64,000 nt of DNA, taken from contig NZ_JACIEW010000001.1 in the NCBI RefSeq assembly GCF_014197055.1, forward strand, positions 186,001 through 250,000. The letters are read 5' to 3'. Both the position numbers and the translations under genes were made by a program. Source of the DNA: Devosia subaequoris. Its GTDB lineage: Bacteria > Pseudomonadota > Alphaproteobacteria > Rhizobiales > Devosiaceae. Shown here one piece after another: positions 57,388 to 64,000 of this stretch (position 1 is the stretch's first letter; each line of letters starts with the position of its first letter). Below the pieces are notes generated by a model. It was not told where the DNA came from and did not search any database. It saw nothing but the letters and a program-made list of their open reading frames with translations.

Positions 57388-58833
57388 CTAGAACAGGCTT
57401 CCGGCCGCGGTGTGCGCCCAGGATGCGAGCGGATTGCCGACCGTGAAGTAGTAGGTGACGACCAAGAAGCCCGAGGCCGCCATGAGGATGTTGAGTTCTC
57501 CGGGAACAGCAGCGAACTGCTTGATCGGTGCGTCGAAGAACATCACCTTGACCACGCGCAGATAGTAGAAGGCGCTGACGGCCGAAGCGAGCACGCCAAT
57601 TACCGAAAGCACATAGAGGTTGGCTTCGATGGCGGCCAGGAAGACGTGCCACTTGGCGAAGAACCCGGCAAGCGGCGGCAGGCCGATCAGCGAGAACATC
57701 AGAATGGCCATGATGGCCGCCACGAAAGGCCGGGTCTGCGCGGCGCCGGCCAGATCGTCGATGGTTTCGACATAACCGGTATCGGTACGGAACGAGAGCA
57801 GGCAGGCGAACAGGCCCACAGTCATCGCCACATAGATGGCCATGTAGATCGCCACGCCTTCAACGCCGACCTGGGTGCCAGAGGAGAGGCCCACCAGAGC
57901 GAAGCCAACATGGCCGATCGACGAGTAGGCAATCAGGCGCTTGAGCGATTGCTGACCGATGGCGGCAAAGGCGGCCAGGACCATGGAGGCGATCGAAAGG
58001 AAGATGACGATCTGCTGCCAATCCGAAGTGATGGGCGCGAAAGTATCCATCACCAGACGGATCATCAGCGTCATAGCCGCCACCTTGGGGGCCATGGCGA
58101 AGAAAGCGGTGACCGGGGTGGGAGCGCCTTCATAGACGTCGGGTGTCCACATATGGAACGGCACGGCCGAAATCTTGAAGGCAACGCCGGCAAGCAGGAA
58201 GACCACGCCAAAGATCAGGCCAATCGAGCGCCCTTCATTGGCGATGGCAATGACGATCTCGCCCAGATTGGTGTGGCCGGTGAAGCCATAGATCAGGGAA
58301 GCGCCATAAAGCAGCAGACCAGAAGACAGCGCACCGAGCACGAAGTACTTCAGGCCAGCTTCCGAAGCCCGAGGGTCATCGCGCTTGATGGCGGCCATGA
58401 CATAGAGCGAGAGCGACTGCAGCTCGAGGCCGACGTAGAGGCTCATCAGGTCGTTGGCAGACACCATAACCATCATGCCGAGCGTGGCGAGCAAGGCCAG
58501 CACGGAATACTCGTATTTGTGGACGCCGTTTTCCTCAGCATTGGACATGGCAAGGATCAGGGCCAGGCCGGCACCGCCGATGACCAGTACTTTCATGAAC
58601 CGACCGAAGCTGTCGGCGATGAACAGGCCATTGAAGATGACCCCATCGGCAGGCTGCAACATGACCAGCAGGCCAGTAGCAGCCAGCAGGCCCACGGTGA
58701 GCCAAGCCACGAGCGCGGAGCGCTCCTTGTTGATCACCACGCCGAGCAGCAACAGGACAAGAATGCCCAGTGCCATGAGCACTTCGGGATAGGCAGGAGC
58801 CAGGCTCGCGAAATCGGTAACGTCAGAGTTCAC
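57388..58833 (-). CDS. nuoN: NADH-quinone oxidoreductase subunit N
   Basis: NuoN is one of three antiporter-like proton-pumping subunits of Complex I in the inner membrane. The 481 residues contain about 14 membrane helices with the conserved Glu in VGLELQSLSLYVMAA and Lys residues in SLKRLIAYSSIGHVGFALVG and KYFVLGALSSGLLLYGASLI. The GTG start is backed by AGGAG 6 nt upstream. It is the last nuo gene before birA. Confidence 0.97.
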   Translation of the reverse strand: MNSDVTDFASLAPAYPEVLMALGILVLLLLGVVINKERSALVAWLTVGLLAATGLLVMLQPADGVIFNGLFIADSFGRFMKVLVIGGAGLALILAMSNAEENGVHKYEYSVLALLATLGMMVMVSANDLMSLYVGLELQSLSLYVMAAIKRDDPRASEAGLKYFVLGALSSGLLLYGASLIYGFTGHTNLGEIVIAIANEGRSIGLIFGVVFLLAGVAFKISAVPFHMWTPDVYEGAPTPVTAFFAMAPKVAAMTLMIRLVMDTFAPITSDWQQIVIFLSIASMVLAAFAAIGQQSLKRLIAYSSIGHVGFALVGLSSGTQVGVEGVAIYMAIYVAMTVGLFACLLSFRTDTGYVETIDDLAGAAQTRPFVAAIMAILMFSLIGLPPLAGFFAKWHVFLAAIEANLYVLSVIGVLASAVSAFYYLRVVKVMFFDAPIKQFAAVPGELNILMAASGFLVVTYYFTVGNPLASWAHTAAGSLF

Positions 58834-58842
58834 GTCAGTCTC

Positions 58843-60426
58843 CTAATGCGCAGCGGGCGCGGCCGCGTGGTCGTCGGCCGGCTGAAGCGCGCCTTCGGCA
58901 GGCGCGACATATTCAAGGGGGGCGCGAGCATCAGCCTGGGCCACGGCCGGATCGAGGCCGTTTGCAGCCGAATATTGCGCAACCAGATTGTCGACCGCGG
59001 CTGCGGTCGTGTCGAGGATCGGGGCCGGATAGAAGCCGAAGACCACGGTCAGCACGATGAGCGGATAGAGCACCACTTTTTCGCGCAGGTTGAGGTCGAG
59101 GATGCCCTTCAGGCTATCCTTGGTGAGCGCACCAAAGACCACCCGGCGATAAAGCCAGAGGGCATAACCGGCCGAGAAGATCACGCCGAAGGCAGCACCG
59201 AAAGCCACCCAGGTGTTGACCTGGAAGACGCCGATCATGGTGAGGAATTCACCGACGAAGCCCGACGTGCCCGGCAGGCCGACATTGGCCATGGTGAAGA
59301 CCATGAAGGCAAAGGCATATTGCGGCATGCGGTCGACAAGGCCGCCATAAGCGGAGATCTCGCGGGTGTGCATGCGGTCGTAAATGACGCCAACACACAG
59401 GAAGAGCGCGCCTGACACGATGCCGTGGCTGATCATTTGGAACATAGCGCCCTGGATACCCAAGGCATTGCCGGCAAAGATGCCCATGGTCACGAAACCC
59501 ATATGGGCCACTGACGAATAGGCGATCAGCTTCTTGATGTCGGTCTGCACCAGGGCGACCAGCGAGGTCAGAATGATGGCAGCGACCGAGAGCAGGAAGA
59601 CAAAGTTGGCAAACTGCGCCGAGGCATCGGGGAACATGGGCAGCGAAAAGCGCAGGAAGCCGTAGCCGCCGAGCTTGAGCAGGATCGCAGCCAGGATCAC
59701 CGAACCGGCCGTCGGCGCCTGCACGTGGGCTTCGGGCAACCAGCGGTGGAAGGGCCACATCGGCATCTTCACCGCCAGCGAGGCAAAGAAGGCCAACCAG
59801 AGCCAGGTCTGCATGCCGACCGGGAAATCATGGCCCAACAGGCGGATGATGTCCGTGGTGCCAGCGTCCCAATACATGCCCATCATGGCAAGCAGCATTA
59901 GAACCGAGCCAATGAAGGTATAGAAGAAGAACTTGTAGGCCGCCTGAATGCGGGCCGCGCCACCCCAGATGCCGATGATGAGGAACATCGGCAGCAAGGT
60001 GCCTTCGAAGAAGACGTAGAACATGGCCAGATCGAGCGTGGTGAAAACGCCGATCATCAGCGTTTCGAGCACCAGGAACACGATCATGTATTCCTTAACG
60101 CGTGTCTCGACGTCCCAGCTCGCCAGCACGGCGGCGGGCATGAGCAGCGCGGTCAGCACTACAAAGAGCACGGAGATACCGTCGACACCGACGCGGTAGC
60201 CGATGGAATCGCCGATCCAGGGCATGTTGACCACGAACTGGAAGCCGGCGCTGGACGCGTCGAAGGCCTGCCAGAGGGCCAGCGACAACACAAAGACAAC
60301 CAGAGTGGTGCCCAGTGCGATCCAGCGAATGGCGTTCAGCGCGGTCTTGGGCGCGAACAGCAGGATTACTGCGCCGAGAACCGGCAGCCAGGTCAGGAGC
60401 GTGAGGATAGAGTTCTCAAAGGTCAT
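58843..60426 (-). CDS. nuoM: NADH-quinone oxidoreductase subunit M
   Basis: This 527-residue antiporter-like subunit has ~14 helices with the key Glu in [17 protein letters not shown], Lys in [20 protein letters not shown] and [20 protein letters not shown]. The C-terminal tail ([19 protein letters not shown]) is a hydrophilic extension. Its start ATG shares a base with the nuoL stop; nuoN follows 9 nt on. Confidence 0.97.
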   Translation of the reverse strand: MTFENSILTLLTWLPVLGAVILLFAPKTALNAIRWIALGTTLVVFVLSLALWQAFDASSAGFQFVVNMPWIGDSIGYRVGVDGISVLFVVLTALLMPAAVLASWDVETRVKEYMIVFLVLETLMIGVFTTLDLAMFYVFFEGTLLPMFLIIGIWGGAARIQAAYKFFFYTFIGSVLMLLAMMGMYWDAGTTDIIRLLGHDFPVGMQTWLWLAFFASLAVKMPMWPFHRWLPEAHVQAPTAGSVILAAILLKLGGYGFLRFSLPMFPDASAQFANFVFLLSVAAIILTSLVALVQTDIKKLIAYSSVAHMGFVTMGIFAGNALGIQGAMFQMISHGIVSGALFLCVGVIYDRMHTREISAYGGLVDRMPQYAFAFMVFTMANVGLPGTSGFVGEFLTMIGVFQVNTWVAFGAAFGVIFSAGYALWLYRRVVFGALTKDSLKGILDLNLREKVVLYPLIVLTVVFGFYPAPILDTTAAAVDNLVAQYSAANGLDPAVAQADARAPLEYVAPAEGALQPADDHAAAPAAH

Positions 60427-62534
60427 CAGATCAGTCCCCCGGCCGCGATGGCCCAGGTCAACAGCGCCGCAATGCCGATGAGCATGGCGAAGGCATAGTG
60501 ATAGAGATAGCCGGACTGGAGCTTGACGACCCAGCTGGTGACGTTCTGGACGCGACGGCCAAGGCCCTCGGCAATCTTGCCGTCGACCAGCCAGTCATCA
60601 AAGCCCTTCCAGACGGCGTTGCCGATCCAGAGCGCAGGCTTGACGAAGATCGTGTTGTAGAGCTCGTCGAAGTACCACTTGTTGAGCAGGAACTTGTAGA
60701 GCCCCGGATTGGTCGCGGCGAGCCTGCCGGGTACGTCCGGGCGGCGGATATACATATACCAAGCCGAGACGAAGCCAATGATCATGGCGATGGTGGCGCT
60801 CCACTTGACCCAGGTCGGGACGTGATGGGCGTCGTCGATGATCTGGTGGTCGACATAGATCGAGCCGGCGAAGAAGTGTTCGATGTGTTCCACCTCGTGG
60901 AAGAACATGCCGTAGAACACCACGCCTGCCAACACTGCACCAACGGCCAGCACATAAAGTGGTACCAGCATGACATTGGGTGACTCATGGGCGTGATCGT
61001 AGGCCGAACCATGGTGACTATGGTCGCCGTGATCGTCGGCATTGCTGTCGTCGATCGGCTCGTCATGGCTTTCAAGGGCAGCATGGGCCGGATCGGGGTG
61101 CGGACCTTCGCCATGGTGCTGCGCGTCGCGCGGCGAGCCGTGGAAGGTCAGGTGCACCAGGCGCCAGGAATAGAAGCTGGTGAACAGCGCGGCCACGACC
61201 AGAAGCCAGAACGCGAAGGAGCCGACATTGCCGCCAAAGGCATAGGCGCTTTCGATGATGGCGTCTTTTGAGAAGAACCCGGCAAAACCGAAATTGGTGC
61301 CCGGGATGCCAACGCCAGTCAGGGCCAGCGTGCCGATCATCATCATCGCGTAGGTGATGGGGATTTTCTTGCGCAGGCCACCCATGTTCCGCATGTCCTG
61401 CTCATGGTGCATGGCATGGATAACCGAGCCGGCGCCGAGGAACAGCAGAGCCTTGAAGAAAGCGTGGGTGAACAGGTGGAAGATACCAGCCGAATAGGCC
61501 CCTACCCCAAGCGCCACGAACATGTAGCCGAGCTGCGAACAGGTCGAATAGGCAATGACGCGCTTGATGTCGTTCTGCACGAGGCCAACAGTTGCCGCGA
61601 AGAAGGCGGTGATGGCACCGATGACAATGACCACCGTCAGCGCAACCGGAGAGGTTTCGAACAGCGGCGACAGGCGCGCTACCATGAACACACCGGCCGT
61701 CACCATGGTGGCAGCGTGGATCAGCGCCGACACCGGGGTCGGGCCTTCCATGGCGTCCGGAAGCCAGGTGTGCAGCAGGAACTGCGCCGACTTGCCCATA
61801 GCGCCCATGAACAGCAGCAGGCAGATCACGGTCATGGCGTCGAGTTGCCAGGAGAGGAACTGGATCACCGGAAGACCAGTGGCAGCGAATTCGTCGGCGG
61901 CGTGGAAGGCACCGTCGAAGTCGATATGGCCAAGCACCAGGAAGGCACCGAAAATGCCCAGGGCGAAGCCGAAGTCGCCAACGCGGTTGACGATGAAGGC
62001 CTTCATCGCCGCCGCCGTAGCGGAGGGCTTGGTGTACCAGAAGCCGATCAGCAGATAGGAGGCCAGACCCACGCCTTCCCAGCCGAAGAACATCTGCAGG
62101 AAGTTGTCGGCGGTCACCAGCATCAGCATGGCGAAAGTGAAGAGCGAGAGATAGGCGAAGAAGCGCGAGCGATGCGGATCTTCTTCCATGTAGCCGATGG
62201 AATAGACGTGCACGAGCGCGGACACGGTATTGACCACGACCAGCATGATGGCGGTCAGCGTGTCGACACGCAGGATCCAGCGCAGGTCCATGTCGCCGAC
62301 CTGGATCCAGCGCATCACTTCGACCTTGACCACGGCCGCGTGGCCATCGCCCACGGCACCGACCAAGCCGTCACCAAAGGCAACAGGGATGAACACGAAC
62401 CAGCTCAGCACCGCTGCGATAAGCAGCAGGCCAGTGGTGATGAATTCGGAAGGCCGATGGCCAATGGAGCGGCCGAGCAACCCGGCCACAAGCGCCCCGA
62501 TGAGGGGCAGGAAAACAATCGCCTGAATGATCAT
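60426..62534 (-). CDS. nuoL: NADH-quinone oxidoreductase subunit L
   Basis: This 702-residue antiporter-like subunit is the distal proton pump and carries the long lateral helix in its C-terminal part. Conserved motifs are [19 protein letters not shown] and [20 protein letters not shown]. Between roughly residues 470 and 516 lies a His- and Asp-rich hydrophilic loop ([40 protein letters not shown]) absent from E. coli NuoL. Such insertions occur in other alphaproteobacteria and may bind metals. It begins 10 bp after nuoK. Confidence 0.97.
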   Translation of the reverse strand: MIIQAIVFLPLIGALVAGLLGRSIGHRPSEFITTGLLLIAAVLSWFVFIPVAFGDGLVGAVGDGHAAVVKVEVMRWIQVGDMDLRWILRVDTLTAIMLVVVNTVSALVHVYSIGYMEEDPHRSRFFAYLSLFTFAMLMLVTADNFLQMFFGWEGVGLASYLLIGFWYTKPSATAAAMKAFIVNRVGDFGFALGIFGAFLVLGHIDFDGAFHAADEFAATGLPVIQFLSWQLDAMTVICLLLFMGAMGKSAQFLLHTWLPDAMEGPTPVSALIHAATMVTAGVFMVARLSPLFETSPVALTVVIVIGAITAFFAATVGLVQNDIKRVIAYSTCSQLGYMFVALGVGAYSAGIFHLFTHAFFKALLFLGAGSVIHAMHHEQDMRNMGGLRKKIPITYAMMMIGTLALTGVGIPGTNFGFAGFFSKDAIIESAYAFGGNVGSFAFWLLVVAALFTSFYSWRLVHLTFHGSPRDAQHHGEGPHPDPAHAALESHDEPIDDSNADDHGDHSHHGSAYDHAHESPNVMLVPLYVLAVGAVLAGVVFYGMFFHEVEHIEHFFAGSIYVDHQIIDDAHHVPTWVKWSATIAMIIGFVSAWYMYIRRPDVPGRLAATNPGLYKFLLNKWYFDELYNTIFVKPALWIGNAVWKGFDDWLVDGKIAEGLGRRVQNVTSWVVKLQSGYLYHYAFAMLIGIAALLTWAIAAGGLI

Positions 62535-62544
62535 AGCGGTGCTC

Positions 62545-62859
62545 TTAGCCCTTCATCATATTGACGTCTTCAACCGCGATGGAGCCGCGGTTGCGGTAGA
62601 AGATAACGAGGATCGCCAGACCAATGGCGGCCTCGGCGGCAGCCACGGTGAGGATCATCAGCGCAAAGACCTGACCCTGAAGATCATTGAGATGCGCGCT
62701 GAAGGCCACCAGGTTGAGATTCACCGCCAGCAGGATAAGCTCCACCGACATCAGGATGACGATGACGTTCTTGCGGTTGATGAAAATGCCGAACACGCCG
62801 AGCGTGAACAGGATTGCTGCTACGGTCAGGTAATGACCGAGCCCGATTTCCAGACCCAT
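62545..62859 (-). CDS. nuoK: NADH-quinone oxidoreductase subunit K
   Basis: This 104-residue three-helix subunit begins [20 protein letters not shown] and contains the conserved membrane Glu residues in [20 protein letters not shown] and [19 protein letters not shown]. The length is close to the family norm (~100). It lies between nuoJ and nuoL with ~10-bp gaps. Confidence 0.97.
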   Translation of the reverse strand: MGLEIGLGHYLTVAAILFTLGVFGIFINRKNVIVILMSVELILLAVNLNLVAFSAHLNDLQGQVFALMILTVAAAEAAIGLAILVIFYRNRGSIAVEDVNMMKG

Positions 62860-62868
62860 AGTAACCCC

Positions 62869-63477
62869 CTATAGCCCCTGACCGCTTTTGACTTTGACAT
62901 TGCGTACCGTCTCGCTGGGATTGCGGCCCAATTGCGAGGCGGTGCTCTGCCGCTTGATGCCCGTCCGGTGCCGCAGCGTCAGCACGATGGCGCCGATCAT
63001 GGCGACCAGCAGGACTGCCGCAGCGCCCTGGAACAGGAAGACGTAGCGTGTGTAAAGTACCAATCCGAGTGCCTTGGTATTGTCTACCGTGGCCAGGATC
63101 GGCAGGCCTCCTGCGCCCACTACTTCGGGCGCGACCACGAAGCTGCCGGCCACCAGCAGAAGTTCAAGGAACAGGATGGCGCCAACCACCATGCCGATTG
63201 GCGCATAAGACAGCAGTCCGGATTTCAGCTCGGCGAAATCCACGTCGATCATCATCACGACGAAAAGGAACAGCACGGCCACGGCGCCAACATAGACCAC
63301 GATCAGCAGCAGAGCGAGGAACTCGGCCCCGGCCAGCATGAACAGGCCTGCTGCGTTGAAGAAGGCCAGGATCAGGAACAGCACCGCATGCACGGGATTG
63401 CGCGCGGAGATGACCATGAAAGCCGATGCCACGGTAATGGCGGAGAAGACGTAGAAGAAGAACAGCGGAAGGGTCAT
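62869..63477 (-). CDS. nuoJ: NADH-quinone oxidoreductase subunit J
   Basis: This 202-residue membrane subunit has five helices. It shows NPVHAVLFLILAFFNAAGLF and the conserved IVVYVGAVAVLFLFVVMMID with the pi-bulge helix 3 glycine. Starting at MTLPLFFFYVFSAITVASAF excludes a longer frame that runs into nuoI. The short basic C-terminus (LRHRTGIKRQSTASQLGR) is cytoplasmic. Confidence 0.96.
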   Translation of the reverse strand: MTLPLFFFYVFSAITVASAFMVISARNPVHAVLFLILAFFNAAGLFMLAGAEFLALLLIVVYVGAVAVLFLFVVMMIDVDFAELKSGLLSYAPIGMVVGAILFLELLLVAGSFVVAPEVVGAGGLPILATVDNTKALGLVLYTRYVFLFQGAAAVLLVAMIGAIVLTLRHRTGIKRQSTASQLGRNPSETVRNVKVKSGQGL

Positions 63478-63488
63478 GCTCTTCCCTC

Positions 63489-63977
63489 TCAGCGATAAGG
63501 CGCGTCGGCGGCCAGATTGGCAGCGATCTCGCGCTCCCACCGGTCACCGTTGGCAAGGAGCTTCTCCTTGGAGAAGTAGAGTTCCTCACGCGTTTCTGTG
63601 GCGAATTCGAAGTTCGGACCTTCGACGATGGCATCGACCGGGCAGGCTTCCTGGCAGAAGCCGCAATAGATGCACTTCACCATGTCGATGTCGTAGCGCA
63701 CGGTGCGGCGGGTGCCGTCATTCTGGCGCGGGCCGGCCTCGATGGTGATGGCCTGGGCCGGGCAGATGGCCTCGCACAGCTTGCAGGCAATGCAGCGCTC
63801 TTCTCCATTGGGGTAACGACGCAAGGCATGTTCACCCCGGAATCGCGGCGACACGGCGCCCTTTTCGAAGGGATAGTTGATGGTCGGCTTGGCTCCGAAG
63901 AAATAGCGCATGGCCAGGAAGAAGGCCGAGACGAATTCGGTGAGGAGCAGCTTGTTGATCAGTTGTCCGGCGCGCAT
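63489..63977 (-). CDS. nuoI: NADH-quinone oxidoreductase subunit I (two 4Fe-4S clusters)
   Basis: NuoI carries clusters N6a and N6b that pass electrons to N2. The 162 residues have two ferredoxin motifs, [12 protein letters not shown] and [12 protein letters not shown]. The N-terminal amphipathic helix [20 protein letters not shown] anchors it to the membrane arm. The ATG overlaps the apparent nuoH stop (TGATG). Confidence 0.97.
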   Translation of the reverse strand: MRAGQLINKLLLTEFVSAFFLAMRYFFGAKPTINYPFEKGAVSPRFRGEHALRRYPNGEERCIACKLCEAICPAQAITIEAGPRQNDGTRRTVRYDIDMVKCIYCGFCQEACPVDAIVEGPNFEFATETREELYFSKEKLLANGDRWEREIAANLAADAPYR

Positions 63978-64000
63978 CAGGCAATTCCCCCGTGCCAGCC
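63977..64000 (-). CDS. nuoH: NADH-quinone oxidoreductase subunit H, last seven codons
   Basis: Seven codons (GWHGGIA) and a TGA overlapping the nuoI start are visible at the window edge. Assignment rests mainly on the invariant nuoH-nuoI order; the peptide alone is too short to identify. Confidence 0.6.
   Translation of the reverse strand, partial: GWHGGIA

Noticed and set aside
56413..59415. A 1000-codon open frame on the plus strand
   Set aside because: It is antisense to rnj, birA, nuoN and nuoM, all clearly real. Its composition is His/Gly/Asp/Arg-rich in the way GC-rich antisense frames are, with no family motif or ribosome-binding site.
61404..62564. A 386-codon plus-strand frame
   Set aside because: Antisense to nuoL; His/Gln/Glu-rich artefact of the opposite frame of a membrane protein gene.

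Overview
The window is a gene-dense chromosomal segment of an alphaproteobacterium, most likely of the order Hyphomicrobiales (Rhizobiales); a Devosia-like genus would fit, though no 16S gene is present to confirm it. The grounds are the gene order nuoHIJKLMN-birA-rnj-DUF1467-proS-lolC/E-lolD-dnaE, the order rpsB-tsf-pyrH-frr-uppS-cdsA-rseP-bamA-lpxD-fabZ-lpxA-lpxB with convergent gltA, the presence of DUF1467, DUF4169 and DUF1643 proteins, a lexA promoter with alphaproteobacterial GTTC-N7-GTTC boxes, and a palindromic intergenic repeat of the AGCATG...CATGCT type. I see no phage, insertion sequence, CRISPR array, rRNA or tRNA gene.

Layout. 1-5826: the 3' end of metH with a small CobW-like protein behind it, folD/DUF1643, two small proteins of unknown function and AMP nucleosidase. 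5871-11030: eno, then an accessory run (NAD-dependent epimerase, VOC protein, phospholipase D-family protein, DUF4169, GNAT acetyltransferase). 11048-14148: pyrG, secG, tpiA. 14272-21876: ppiD followed by tightly coupled trpE, trpG, trpD, trpC, moaC, moeA. 21926-23795: a lexA-uvsE unit with two SOS boxes built into one promoter. 23792-28305: a sugar-acid block (IlvD/Edd dehydratase, KDGal kinase, KDPGal aldolase, SMP-30 lactonase) with a divergent control region carrying a palindromic operator candidate. 28327-33435: comEC, gltX, gltA. 33411-45487: the translation and cell-envelope operons on the minus strand. 45823-53461: dnaE, lolD, lolC/E, proS and the largest non-coding stretch. 53488-56483: repeat, candidate sRNA, small genes and RNase J. 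56557-64000: birA and the 3' half of the Complex I operon.

The genes are mostly housekeeping and work as recognisable modules: one-carbon and nucleotide metabolism (metH, folD, amn, pyrG, pyrH), glycolysis and TCA entry (eno, tpiA, gltA), tryptophan and molybdopterin biosynthesis, SOS repair, lipid A and outer-membrane assembly (lpxD/A/B, fabZ, bamA, lolC/E-lolD), translation (rpsB, tsf, frr, gltX, proS), replication (dnaE) and respiration (nuo). Start/stop overlaps of 1-8 nt are frequent, so translational coupling is common.

No large new system is evident. The points most worth following are a structured candidate small RNA with its own promoter and terminator (53619-53792), a Trp-codon mini-ORF between trpE and trpG, the P-loop-less CobW-like protein behind metH, a 32-residue membrane protein upstream of dnaE, a perfect 7-bp inverted repeat in the galactonate control region, and the absence of dxr, lpxI and kdsA from positions they usually hold in related genomes.
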